From: Altererythrobacter sp. BO-6
GTDB taxonomy: Bacteria > Pseudomonadota > Alphaproteobacteria > Sphingomonadales > Sphingomonadaceae
Direction of reading: 5' to 3'
Length of the DNA stretch: 64,000 bases
NCBI RefSeq assembly: GCF_011047315.1
Contig: NZ_CP049259.1
Coordinates: forward strand, 744,001-808,000
The notes under the pieces were generated by a model. The model was not told where the DNA came from, searched no databases, and worked only from the letters and a program-made list of their open reading frames with translations. This document shows, in pieces, positions 50,207 through 59,628 of this stretch; positions within the stretch are counted from its first letter, which is position 1; every line of letters starts with the position of its first letter. The translations under genes and the position numbers were made by a program.

Positions 50207-51319
50207 TTAGGCGGGCAATTCGCCGAAATCGGTCAGCGCCGCATCGCGCAGGCCGCGCCACACGTTGCGCGCCTGCACGGTATCGGCGACGTCATGCACA
50301 CGCAGCAACTGCACGCCCGCGTTCATCCCGGCAATGGCGAGCGCGATGCTGCCGCCCAGTCGCCGCTCGACCGGCGCCTCGTTCGACAGCGCCCCGATCA
50401 TCCGCTTGCGGCTGGCGCCCAGCAGCAGCGGCTGGCCCAGCGCATGGAACAGCGGCAGTGCGTTGATCAGCGCGAGATTGTCAGCCAGCGACTTGCCGAA
50501 GCCGATGCCGGGATCGAGCACGATCCTGGCCCGCGAAATGCCCGCCGCCACCGCCGCATCGCGGCGTTCCATCAGCCAGTCGAACACATCGAACACGACA
50601 TTGTCATATTGCGCGTTCGAATGCAGGTCCTGCCCGTCGCCCGGCGCATGCATCAGGATCACCGGGCAGCCGCTGGTCGCGGCAAGACCGAAACTGCGCG
50701 GATCGAACCGCATGGCCGAAACGTCATTGGCAATATGCGCGCCTGCTGCCAGCGCCGCTTCCAGCACTCCCGCGCGGCGGGTATCGATGCTGATCGCAGC
50801 ACCCATCGCACTGCAATATTCGATCGCGGGCAGCACTCGGTCCTTTTCGTCGCCTTCCCAGGTCGCTGCGGCGCCGGGGCGCGTGCTCTCCCCGCCGATG
50901 TCGATGATCGCCGCGCCCGCTTCCAGCATGGCCGCGGCATGCGCGCGGCCCGCTTCCGGATTGTCAAGGAATTCACCACCATCGGTGAAACTGTCGGGCG
51001 TGACGTTGAGGATGCCCATCACCTGCGGCTGGTCGAGCCGGATCGCGCGCGCACCGCATTCGAGCGGCGGGTGCACCAGCGCCAGATTGGTCCATTGCGC
51101 CTGCGCTTCCTCGGAAACGCTGGCGGGCAGCGCGGCAAGGATCGCGGGCATCCCTTTCGGATCGGTAAGCCAACGCTCGGCCACTGCGCCATCCCGCCGC
51201 AGGATCACCGCAAAGCGATGCGCATAGACCATGCCGCCCGCCAGGCGGATGGCATTGCCCTCTTCATGCTGCGGCCCCGGCGCAAAGCCGACCGGGCGGA
51301 TGTAGACTTTATCGGTCAC
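50207..51319 (-). CDS. folP: dihydropteroate synthase with N-terminal extension
   Basis: FolP condenses 6-hydroxymethyl-dihydropterin pyrophosphate with p-aminobenzoate in folate synthesis and is the sulfonamide target. The core starts around residue 98 with MGILNVTPDSFTDGG, then IDIGGESTRPGA, ISIDTRRA, INDV-type IANDVSAMRF and LGASRKRMIG. The preceding about 95 residues (RPVGFAPGPQHEEGNAIRLA) are an extension found in some alphaproteobacterial enzymes. Start is GTG 51319. It is convergent with the SDR, 7 bp apart. About 220 bp of non-coding DNA lie upstream. Confidence 0.95.
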   Translation of the reverse strand: MTDKVYIRPVGFAPGPQHEEGNAIRLAGGMVYAHRFAVILRRDGAVAERWLTDPKGMPAILAALPASVSEEAQAQWTNLALVHPPLECGARAIRLDQPQVMGILNVTPDSFTDGGEFLDNPEAGRAHAAAMLEAGAAIIDIGGESTRPGAAATWEGDEKDRVLPAIEYCSAMGAAISIDTRRAGVLEAALAAGAHIANDVSAMRFDPRSFGLAATSGCPVILMHAPGDGQDLHSNAQYDNVVFDVFDWLMERRDAAVAAGISRARIVLDPGIGFGKSLADNLALINALPLFHALGQPLLLGASRKRMIGALSNEAPVERRLGGSIALAIAGMNAGVQLLRVHDVADTVQARNVWRGLRDAALTDFGELPA

Positions 51320-51487
51320 TTGTCAGGATTTCCGATCTGAAGCTGAGTGGATGGAACACATGGAACACGGTCCAATGGGAAGAAAACAGGCCATCGTTCA
51401 ATCGCCCTTATGCGGCGCGATTGGAAGGGTACGATGCGATCATTCCACGGGTGTATTGCGGGAATGGCCTGTAGGACAGCGCCAAGC

Positions 51488-51515
51488 CACCCCGGCCGCA
51501 AGCCAGGCTGGGGTG
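51488..51515. terminator. possible hairpin between the metalloprotease gene and folP
   Basis: CACCCC at 51488-51493 pairs with GGGGTG at 51510-51515, with GGCC/GGC-type pairing continuing inward. It lies in the 222-bp gap after the protease gene stop (minus strand). No T tract follows, so termination is only a possibility. The rest of the gap (51320-51487) shows no gene or clear motif. Confidence 0.35.
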
Positions 51516-51541
51516 ACCTGCGTCGATCCATCAAACTTTGA

Positions 51542-54124
51542 TCAGCGGCGTTCAAATTCCTCGATCAGCGACAGGATATGGCCGCGGTGCGCCCTCGTTT
51601 CGAGATCGGCAATCGGCGATGCCGCGATAGACTTGATCCGGCCCAGGCTGGCGAGTGCGGCAGAGCGTGCGACATAGTCGAAATTCGGCTGTGCCTGGGG
51701 TCCTGACGGCGTAATCTCCATCCCGCCCCCCTTGCCGCCAGCGACCGCGATCAGCCGCGTGACGTACTCAATCTGCAAGTTCTGACGATAAGTGTTGACG
51801 GCAGTCAGCCGGTCAGCGTCGAACATAAAGCCCGTCAGTTCGGCAAGGTAAGTACTGACCGGGTAAGCGCCGCCATAGCGCCGCGTGTCGGTCAACCGGG
51901 CAAGCACATTCGGATGCAGCAAGTGATCGAGCAGCGAGCGCTGGATCCGCAGTGCCCGGGCATGCGGCTTGGGATCGATATTGACGCCGTATGCGTCGAA
52001 ACCCCGGCGTTCGATCTGCAGCCGGTTGAGCAGCACTTCGCCAGATGCAAAGGCATCCGGGGCGAAGGCTATCCGGTTCACGGTGGCGAGCGCGCGCCGC
52101 TGATCCGCAACTGGGACAGGTTGGAACGGCTGTGCCGCACCGGTTTGCCCAACCGCTGCACGATTGTTGAAAACACCACCGATCCAGCGCGAAGCGACAT
52201 TGGCCGCGACAGCCTTCTGTCCGGTCAGGATCATGTAGCTATTGTACAGCGATTGATAGCTGTCGCCGGTCTTCAGCGTACGTTGAGGCAATGCGCCCAG
52301 TGCCTCATCGACCAGCAGCGCATACTGCCCGGCCCAACCGATCGGGTCGTCTGACAGGTCATCGATCATGACCCGCGGGTCAATGTGCTGCCCAGGTGCG
52401 CGCATGTCATCCGCATCATTGCCGAACGCGAGGGCCGGTTCGGTCGAACGCGCCAGGATCCGTTCCAGCGCGGCACTGTCGGTCGTGTAGCCGAATTCGA
52501 TCGCCCAGATATCATAGGGCCCCGGCTCGCTGATCGAAAACTGGCCTTGCGGTTTCCCCATGCCGGCGATGTTGATCGCGGCATAATCCATGACCGAATT
52601 GGTGGGCAGGTTTTCCGGAGACGAAAGCGCCGCCAGCGGCACCGTGCTGGTCGATCGCATGTTATGGTTGAGGCCCAATGTATGGCCTATTTCATGCAGC
52701 ACGAGGTAATAGAGTTCCTGCTTGACCAGTTCCTCCATCTCGGCAGCACTGGCACCTTTTGCGGCCAAAACAGCGCGAGCCGTCATTATCTTGGCCTGCA
52801 AATCGCTCGCAAAGGTGCAACCGGCCCCATGGCGACTATGCGGTGCAGATGCCCAGTTCGCGCCGTCGCTGCCGTGCCAACCGGCGGCAAGGCCCGCCGT
52901 GTCGAAAATCTCGGCATAGCGCATGCGATTGGTCAGGAAGCGATATTCCAGCATGATATCCGCGCCGATGATCTCGCCCGTACGCGGATTGGTGAAACTG
53001 GGGCCATAACCGCCAAACGGTGGGTTTGGCGATGATGTCCAGCGCAACACGTTATAACGGATGTCGCCCGCGTCCCACTCGGCATCATCGGGTTGGATTT
53101 TCACTGCCACTGCATTGGTGAAGCCTGCCGCCTCGAACGCCTTGTTCCAAGCAAGCGCCGCGTCGCGAATGGTTTCGCGCAATTCCAGCGGAGTCGTGTT
53201 CTCGATCCAGAACGTAATCGGCTTGACCGGATCGGACAGCGCCGCGTCCGGGTTTTTCTTCTCCAGCCGCCAGCGGTTGATCACATCGCGATATGGCGTG
53301 TGCGATGTCGATGTAAGGTCGGTGATCTGGTTGGTAAAATAGCCGACGCGATAATCATCGGCGCGCGGCTCGAAGCCGGCTTTGGGCATTTCCAGGAACG
53401 AATGCTGCACCATGATCGCAACCGAGCGTGGATCGGTGATAGCGGGGTTGCCGTAGTTGATCGGCTTGGGATTGTCGTAGACATACTCGACCCGGATATC
53501 GGTGTTTTCTGGGAAGTTGCCGATACCGGCAATCTGCGTCTTTTCAGCGGACAGTTCACCCAGGGTGAATTCGGCGCCCGGCTTGGCCTCTGGGGATTGC
53601 CACGGTTGAACGCGACTCAGCGCCTCGCCTTCCAGCAGCGCATCAGCCGATATCAATAATCTTTGGCTGTCTTCGCTTTCAGCAGAGATGGCAACATTGG
53701 CGAGCGGGGCACGCGAAATATTGGCGTTCGACGCACGCGCAAGCGGGCTTTGCGGATCAAAGTAATAGCTGGTGTTGATCGCTTCGACCTCGACCCGGTC
53801 AAACTTGCGATTGAAGGTAATGATCCGGTTGTCACGGAAATTGCCGCGGAAAAGGCCGACTTCGGCGGGGCCGTTCTCGCTGTATGTAAAATAAATGAAC
53901 TCGTCACCAAGCCGCTTGGCGGGGATCTCAATGAAGACTTCCCCGGTCTTCGTATTGCGATAGAGCGGAAAAAGGCCATCGGCCCGTTCGAAATCTTTCA
54001 CGAATTCGGCCAGCGACTTGGGCTTCTCCTCTGCACCCTTGTCCTTGCCCTTGCCTTCGTCTTTCGCATGTGCGCCCGAAATCGCAATCAGCGCTGCACC
54101 AAGAAAAACGAGATATCTGCGCAT
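51542..54124 (-). CDS. exported zinc-dependent metalloprotease (DUF5117/DUF5118 metzincin-like)
   Basis: An 860-residue exported protein. The signal peptide is MRRYLVFLGAALIAISGAHA, followed by a Lys/Glu-rich charged spacer. The N-terminal part is a DUF5118/DUF5117-like fold; the zinc site is HEIGHTLGLNH at residues 477-487, the HExxHxxGxxH metzincin consensus. Long C-terminal region with no recognised domain. The ATG at 54124 is preceded by GGGGGA; a 17-codon upstream extension has no leader-like features. Function unknown beyond proteolysis in the periplasm or outside. Sits between folP and ccrM, with a 131-bp gap to ccrM. Confidence 0.9.
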   Translation of the reverse strand: MRRYLVFLGAALIAISGAHAKDEGKGKDKGAEEKPKSLAEFVKDFERADGLFPLYRNTKTGEVFIEIPAKRLGDEFIYFTYSENGPAEVGLFRGNFRDNRIITFNRKFDRVEVEAINTSYYFDPQSPLARASNANISRAPLANVAISAESEDSQRLLISADALLEGEALSRVQPWQSPEAKPGAEFTLGELSAEKTQIAGIGNFPENTDIRVEYVYDNPKPINYGNPAITDPRSVAIMVQHSFLEMPKAGFEPRADDYRVGYFTNQITDLTSTSHTPYRDVINRWRLEKKNPDAALSDPVKPITFWIENTTPLELRETIRDAALAWNKAFEAAGFTNAVAVKIQPDDAEWDAGDIRYNVLRWTSSPNPPFGGYGPSFTNPRTGEIIGADIMLEYRFLTNRMRYAEIFDTAGLAAGWHGSDGANWASAPHSRHGAGCTFASDLQAKIMTARAVLAAKGASAAEMEELVKQELYYLVLHEIGHTLGLNHNMRSTSTVPLAALSSPENLPTNSVMDYAAINIAGMGKPQGQFSISEPGPYDIWAIEFGYTTDSAALERILARSTEPALAFGNDADDMRAPGQHIDPRVMIDDLSDDPIGWAGQYALLVDEALGALPQRTLKTGDSYQSLYNSYMILTGQKAVAANVASRWIGGVFNNRAAVGQTGAAQPFQPVPVADQRRALATVNRIAFAPDAFASGEVLLNRLQIERRGFDAYGVNIDPKPHARALRIQRSLLDHLLHPNVLARLTDTRRYGGAYPVSTYLAELTGFMFDADRLTAVNTYRQNLQIEYVTRLIAVAGGKGGGMEITPSGPQAQPNFDYVARSAALASLGRIKSIAASPIADLETRAHRGHILSLIEEFERR

Positions 54125-54255
54125 ATGAGTCCCCCCCGAGGAATTGGTATCGGGCGCACTCTTGGCATTTCGCAATTCGATGCAAGCAATTACTGCAGGC
54201 GAGGACGGACATGGACTAAGGTGCGGCGGTTTTGGCCTGCTTCATCAGATCCGCC

Positions 54256-55425
<1,170 letters not shown>

Positions 55426-55434
55426 TTATCCACA
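55426..55434 (+). promoter_or_regulatory. perfect DnaA box in ccrM leader
   Basis: TTATCCACA is an exact match to the high-affinity DnaA box. It lies 22-30 bases upstream of the ccrM ATG, next to the first GANTC pair. A single 9-mer could be chance, but the position in a promoter already rich in cell-cycle signals makes DnaA control plausible. Confidence 0.55.
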
Positions 55435-55438
55435 GGGT

Positions 55439-55591
55439 GAGTCCTCGCGGACTCCGGGTCAAGCACAAAGCGATAGGCGGTTATGGTTAACGGCGCGTTA
55501 GCTGTCACGGAACAAAAAGAGTCCCGCACAAGATATTGAGTCTCGGCCCTTTCCGGGGACTCGATATCGTGGGGTGTTGCACCGGGGACTC
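55439..55591. promoter_or_regulatory. cluster of six GANTC sites upstream of ccrM
   Basis: Six GANTC sites occur at 55439-55443, 55450-55454, 55519-55523, 55538-55542, 55558-55562 and 55587-55591, all GAGTC or GACTC. The first two form the arms of an inverted repeat (GAGTCC/GGACTC with a 4-nt loop), and GAGTCCC/GGGACTC pairs at 55519-55525 and 55556-55562. The 10-mer CCGGGGACTC is repeated at 55553-55562 and 55582-55591. The methylation state of these sites would report whether the region has been replicated, giving possible autoregulation of ccrM. Confidence 0.8.
55487..55501. promoter_or_regulatory. CtrA-like binding box upstream of ccrM
   Basis: TTAA at 55487-55490 and TTAG at 55498-55501 are separated by exactly seven bases, matching seven of eight positions of the CtrA consensus TTAA-N7-TTAA. 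In Caulobacter crescentus ccrM is a CtrA target, so location and spacing are as expected. DNase footprinting or ChIP would confirm. Confidence 0.7.
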
Positions 55592-55608
55592 AACCGCGGC
55601 GCGAAATT

Positions 55609-56535
55609 TCAGGCGAACATGAAAACGGTGTTCGCGGCAAAGGCGATGACCAGCAAGGCGCCAATCATGCGGCTGATTTCCTTGGCGCGTGACACCAGCA
55701 GCAAGAAGGCGACGGCACTAAGCGCCAGCAGCACCAGCTCGAAACTGAGCAGGTCGGCCGGCACGGCGAAAGGCGCGATGGTCATGGTCGCGCCGCCGAT
55801 CAGCAGGATGTTGTAGATGTTCGAGCCAACGACATTGCCGATCGCAAGCCCCGGCTTGCCACGGATCGCAGCCGCCACCGAAGCGGCGAGTTCTGGCAAC
55901 GAAGTGCCTACCGCCACCACGGTCAGGCCGATCACCGTTTCGGAAACACCCAGCACGCGGGCAAGGTCGATTGCGCCGGTCACCAGCGCCTGGCCGCCGA
56001 TTACCAGCAGGGCAAGCCCGATCAAGAACAGCAGGATCGCGGCCGGCAGGCGGACCTGCGCCTCCGGCTCGTCCTCCTCATCGCCGGCATCGCTGTGCGG
56101 GTGATTGTAGCGCCAATAGACATAGGCGACGATCCCCGCGAGTAGCGCCAGCCCGACCCACACCGAACCCAGCTGCGCGGCGGTGAGCGCCCACAGTACC
56201 AGAGTGGCGCCCAGTGCCACCACTGCGTCACGCCGGCCCGTGCCGCTCAGTGCGATCGGCATCACGAGCGCGGTTGCGCCAAGGATCAGCAGGGTGTTGG
56301 CAAGGTTCGAGCCGACGATATTGCCCCAGGCGATCCCCGGCGATCCGGCCAGCGCCGCTTCCACGCTGGCGACCATTTCCGGCATGGAAGTGGCAGCGCC
56401 CACGATCACCAGCCCGGTGACGAGGTTCGACACGCCCAGCCGCTGGGCAATGCCCACCGCGCCGCGCACCAGCAGCTCGCCGCCAATGGCCAGGCCCACC
56501 AGGCCTGCCAGGCTGTACAGAATCGGTTCGATCAT
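55609..56535 (-). CDS. calcium/sodium antiporter (CaCA family)
   Basis: A 308-residue inner-membrane antiporter of the YrbG/CaCA family, exchanging Ca2+ (or Na+/K+) for protons or sodium. Two alpha-repeats are visible with the core motifs IVGAATSMPEMVASVEAALA (about 45-64) and VAVGTSLPELAASVAAAI (about 205-222). An acidic loop with DAGDEEDEPEAQV lies between them. Helices can be counted at about 10. The start overlaps the rnhB stop as ATGA, so it is co-transcribed with rnhB. Its stop is followed by the ccrM regulatory region. Confidence 0.93.
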   Translation of the reverse strand: MIEPILYSLAGLVGLAIGGELLVRGAVGIAQRLGVSNLVTGLVIVGAATSMPEMVASVEAALAGSPGIAWGNIVGSNLANTLLILGATALVMPIALSGTGRRDAVVALGATLVLWALTAAQLGSVWVGLALLAGIVAYVYWRYNHPHSDAGDEEDEPEAQVRLPAAILLFLIGLALLVIGGQALVTGAIDLARVLGVSETVIGLTVVAVGTSLPELAASVAAAIRGKPGLAIGNVVGSNIYNILLIGGATMTIAPFAVPADLLSFELVLLALSAVAFLLLVSRAKEISRMIGALLVIAFAANTVFMFA

Positions 56536-57176
56536 GCTGCGGCGCTTAGCTGAAACTCGGGTTCAAAGAAGCGCCAATTGCGCCACCGGGGCAAATGACT
56601 GCCGATGGAGGGGGATGGTCCATGCAGCCGCAACGCTTCCATATGCTCGGCGGTTCCATAACCCTTGTTTCTTTCCCAGCCGTAGTGCGGATGCGCCTCT
56701 GCTGCAGCAATCATCAGCCGGTCGCGCCATTCCTTGGCGATTATGCTGGCGGCGGAGATGCAAGGCTCCAGCGCATCGCCGCCGACGATCGCCCGCGCCT
56801 GCGTCCAGCGCCATTGCTCGCACCGCCCACGCGGTGTCAGGTTGCCGTCGATCAGGATCGCGTCGGGCTCGCGCCCCAGCCGCTTGACCAGCTGCCCCAC
56901 GGCGCGGGTCATCGCATGCATGGTGGCGACCAGGATATTGAGCCGGTCGATCTCTTCCGGCTCGACCACGCCCAGCCCCCATGTGCAGCTTGCGCGAATG
57001 CGTTCGTCGAGTGCGGCGCGGCGGTTGGCCGAAAGCTTCTTGGAATCGTCCAGCCCGTCGGGAACACCCTGCCCCAGCACCACAGCGGCGGCCACCACCG
57101 GGCCCGCCAGCGGGCCGCGCCCGGCTTCGTCAACGCCAATGACGATTGGCTGGGCACCGTTTTCGATTTCGTGCAT
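56532..57176 (-). CDS. rnhB: ribonuclease HII
   Basis: RNase HII removes ribonucleotides from DNA and RNA primers. The 214-residue protein begins around MHEIENGAQPIVIGVDEAGR with the first catalytic Asp in the DEAGRGPLAGPVVAAAV signature, then DSKKLS, the second acid in AILIDGNL and the third in AASIIAKEWRD. The ATG at 57176 was chosen, with MPSAMH (57188) as an alternative. The start lies within about 17 bp of the divergent PQQ dehydrogenase start, so their promoters must overlap the opposite coding regions. It is co-transcribed with the antiporter. Confidence 0.93.
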   Translation of the reverse strand: MHEIENGAQPIVIGVDEAGRGPLAGPVVAAAVVLGQGVPDGLDDSKKLSANRRAALDERIRASCTWGLGVVEPEEIDRLNILVATMHAMTRAVGQLVKRLGREPDAILIDGNLTPRGRCEQWRWTQARAIVGGDALEPCISAASIIAKEWRDRLMIAAAEAHPHYGWERNKGYGTAEHMEALRLHGPSPSIGSHLPRWRNWRFFEPEFQLSAAA

Positions 57177-57192
57177 TGCAGAGGGCATGACC

Positions 57193-58344
57193 ATGATCTC
57201 TAAGCTTCCTACCGCCCTATTCCCTGCCGCCATGCTGCTCGCAAGCTGCGGCGCCACCGCAGGTGTGGACACACCCTCCACCAGCGCCGAGCCTGAACTC
57301 GCAATTGAGGAGATGGGCACTTACGAGCGCCCCTGGGCCGCAGCCTTTGTCCCGGGCACCGAAGTGCTGGTTATCACGCTCAAGGCCGGCGAGTTGCGCG
57401 GGATTGACACCGCCACTGGACGCAGCTTTGCCATCACCGGCGCACCGGATGTCGATTATGGCGGCCAGGGCGGATTGGGCGACGTCGCCTTTCTTGCCAG
57501 CGAATGGGCCGACACGGTCGGCAGCCGCACGATCTATCTCAGCTGGGCCGAAGCCGGTGAAGGCGACACGCGCGGCGCCGTTGTCGGGCGCGGCACGCTG
57601 AACTGCGAAGACGGCGGCGACTGCTCCATTTCGGGCCTCGACGTGATCTGGCGCCAGGCGCCCAAGGTTACCGGGCGCGGGCATTATTCGCACCGCATCC
57701 GTTTCTCGCCTGACGAGAGCTATATGTTCGTTGCCAGCGGTGACCGGCAGAAGCTCGATCCTGCGCAGGACACCGGCAATACGCTCGGCACCATTGTGAG
57801 GCTCAACCTTGATGGCACACCGGCGGCGGGCAATCCGATGGCCGAACAGGGCGGCGTGACTGCGGAAATCTGGTCTTACGGGCACCGCAACATCCTGGGA
57901 ATGGACTGGGATGCCGACGGACGCTTGTGGGAAGTGGAGCACGGCCCGGCGGGCGGCGACGAGCTGAACCTGGTGCAACGGGGCGCGAATTATGGCTGGC
58001 CGGTGCGTTCTGACGGCGATCACTACAATGGCGACAACATCCCCGATCACACCCCAGACGACGGCTTTGCCAAGGCCGCGTTGGGATGGACTCCGGTGAT
58101 CGCACCGGGCGACATGATTTTCTATCGCGGTGACATGTTCGGCGCATGGAAGGGCGATGCGCTGATCGCAGGCCTCGCTTCGAAGGGCCTGGTTCGTGTT
58201 ACCATCGATGGCGAAAGTGCCAGCGAAGCGGCACGCTATCCGATCGACAACCGCGTGCGCTCGGTCGATGAAGGGCCGGACGGTGCGTTGTGGGTGCTGG
58301 AAGACGGCCCGGAAGCACGGCTGCTCAAGATCACTGCAAAATAG
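57193..58344 (+). CDS. PQQ-dependent sugar dehydrogenase (soluble Asd/YliI type), lipoprotein
   Basis: A 383-residue six-bladed beta-propeller PQQ enzyme oxidising aldose sugars in the periplasm. The N-terminus MISKLPTALFPAAMLLAS is followed by Cys19 in a lipobox (ASCGATAG), indicating lipid anchoring. Family motifs are GQGGLGDVAF, YSHRIRFSPDESYMFVASGD, GHRNILGMDWDADGRLWEVE and WALEDGPEARLLKI-like end (here VLEDGPEARLLKITAK). ATG 57193 has AGAGGG upstream; an ATG at 57187 lies too close to it. No PQQ synthesis genes lie in the window, so the cofactor must be made elsewhere or imported. Confidence 0.9.
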   Translation: MISKLPTALFPAAMLLASCGATAGVDTPSTSAEPELAIEEMGTYERPWAAAFVPGTEVLVITLKAGELRGIDTATGRSFAITGAPDVDYGGQGGLGDVAFLASEWADTVGSRTIYLSWAEAGEGDTRGAVVGRGTLNCEDGGDCSISGLDVIWRQAPKVTGRGHYSHRIRFSPDESYMFVASGDRQKLDPAQDTGNTLGTIVRLNLDGTPAAGNPMAEQGGVTAEIWSYGHRNILGMDWDADGRLWEVEHGPAGGDELNLVQRGANYGWPVRSDGDHYNGDNIPDHTPDDGFAKAALGWTPVIAPGDMIFYRGDMFGAWKGDALIAGLASKGLVRVTIDGESASEAARYPIDNRVRSVDEGPDGALWVLEDGPEARLLKITAK

Positions 58345-58410
58345 CTTTCGCTGGCTCAACCACGAATTGGATCGACAGCGCCGTGCGCGCCAACTAAGCG
58401 CGCCCGCGCA

Positions 58411-58917
58411 ATGGCGACTCTGATCCCCCTCGCGAACGTGCCCACAGACATGATCGAGCAGGTGCTCGATCGTGCCTTCGGGCCTAACCGGCACGCCCGC
58501 ACCGCCTATCGCATCCGCACCGGCACCGAATGGCTCGAAGCGCTAAGCTTCGCCGCGCTCGACGATGACGATCTGCTAGTCGGCACGATCCAGCTGTGGC
58601 CGGTGGCGCTGACCGATCCGCAAGGGCGCGCCCACCCGCTGGTGATGGTTGGCCCGGTCGCGGTGCTGCCCGAACACCAGGGCGAAGGCTATGGCAAGGC
58701 GCTGATGGCGGCATCGCTCGGCTCGATCGATCCGGATGCCGGATTGCCGCAAGTGCTGATCGGCGACGAGCCCTATTACGGGCAGTGGGATTTCTCGGCC
58801 CGGTACACCGGCGGCTGGCGCTGTCCCGGCCCGTGGGACCCCGAGCGGCTGCTGGTCCGCTGTGCCAACCCCGCGATCCTGCCCCGCGAAGGCATTCTGG
58901 GGCCTTGGAAAGCTTAG
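58411..58917 (+). CDS. GNAT family N-acetyltransferase
   Basis: A 168-residue acyltransferase. The acetyl-CoA-binding motif A is MVGPVAVLPEHQGEGYGKAL (Q/RxxGxG/A as HQGEGYG). The first part LIPLANVPTDMIEQVLDRAF and the later QVLIGDEPYYGQWDFS resemble GNATs annotated for N-acetylation of various substrates. It follows the PQQ dehydrogenase by 66 bp on the same strand and is followed by two strong inverted repeats. Substrate unknown. Confidence 0.88.
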   Translation: MATLIPLANVPTDMIEQVLDRAFGPNRHARTAYRIRTGTEWLEALSFAALDDDDLLVGTIQLWPVALTDPQGRAHPLVMVGPVAVLPEHQGEGYGKALMAASLGSIDPDAGLPQVLIGDEPYYGQWDFSARYTGGWRCPGPWDPERLLVRCANPAILPREGILGPWKA

Positions 58918-58923
58918 TCGCGA

Positions 58924-58949
58924 GCGGTCAGAACATCCGTTCTGACCGC
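58924..58949. terminator. perfect 11-bp hairpin directly after the GNAT gene
   Basis: GCGGTCAGAAC at 58924-58934 pairs exactly with GTTCTGACCGC at 58939-58949 around a 4-nt loop, beginning 7 bp after the GNAT stop codon. No T tract follows, so it would terminate inefficiently by the intrinsic route, but its location fits a stabilising or terminating structure. Confidence 0.6.
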
Positions 58950-58959
58950 GGCCTTGCCA

Positions 58960-59029
58960 CCCGCGCCCTCCACCCTTCCACCCGGATGATATCCCGGTAG
59001 GCTCCGGGTGGAAGGGTGGAGGGCGCGGG
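58960..59029. repeat. 26-bp perfect inverted repeat with 18-nt loop
   Basis: The arm at 58960-58985 (beginning CCCGCGCCCTCCACCC) is perfectly complementary to 59004-59029 over 26 bp, with an 18-nt spacer. It lies in the gap before the DUF1285 gene and after the 11-bp hairpin. Such a long perfect GC-rich palindrome could be a transcription terminator, a dispersed repetitive element or an mRNA-stabilising structure. Confidence 0.75.
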
Positions 59030-59079
59030 AGGCGTGGACCATTGAACAGAAACACTCATTCTGGCATCGGCCGGCTTGC

Positions 59080-59628
59080 ATGCCTTACGAACCGCCGCCC
59101 CACCTTGCCGAACTGACGCTGGCGCAGATCGCCGAGCTGGTGGCCGCGCGCAAGCTGCCGCCGGTGGAGAGCTGGAACCCGCAGCAAATCACCGAGAGCC
59201 ATATGCGCATAGCGGCGGACGGCACATGGTTCCATCAGGGCGATCCGATCCGGCGTGAGGCGATGGTGCGCGCTTTCGCCGGGCTCTTGACCCGCGACGA
59301 AGCCGGGCATCACTGGCTGGTCACTCCGTTCGAAAAATCCGCCATCGAGGTCGAAGATGCCGCCTTCATCGCTGTCGACGTCGCGCGGCGCGATGCGGGA
59401 CTGGCTTTTCGCCTCAACACCGACGAGCTGGTGATCGCCGGGCCGGAAAATCGCCTGCGCGCCGCCGGCTGTGCCGACACGCCTGCGCTTTACCTGCACG
59501 TGCGGCGCGGCTGCGAAGCGCGGCTCAACCGCAGCACGTACCAGCAGCTGGCCGAAATCGCGCTGGCTGAAAGCGACGACTGGCGCGTTTCCAGCATGGG
59601 CGAATCATTTTCGCTGGTGCCGCAATGA
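59080..59628 (+). CDS. DUF1285 domain protein
   Basis: A 182-residue cytoplasmic protein matching the DUF1285 type: MPYEPPPHLAELTLAQIAEL, then HMRIAADGTWFHQGDPIRRE and VEDAAFIAVDVARRDAGLAF. No signal peptide. The ATG at 59080 was chosen; an in-frame ATG at 59008 lies inside the inverted repeat. DUF1285 is often encoded beside a Nudix hydrolase and a CCA-adding enzyme in alphaproteobacteria, exactly the order here, but its role is unknown. It overlaps the Nudix gene by ATGA. Confidence 0.9.
   Translation: MPYEPPPHLAELTLAQIAELVAARKLPPVESWNPQQITESHMRIAADGTWFHQGDPIRREAMVRAFAGLLTRDEAGHHWLVTPFEKSAIEVEDAAFIAVDVARRDAGLAFRLNTDELVIAGPENRLRAAGCADTPALYLHVRRGCEARLNRSTYQQLAEIALAESDDWRVSSMGESFSLVPQ

Noticed and set aside
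51316..51555. 79-residue frame in the gap between folP and the metalloprotease
   Set aside because: It overlaps both flanking genes, has no ribosome-binding site, and its sequence has no signal peptide or domain; the gap is more likely non-coding.
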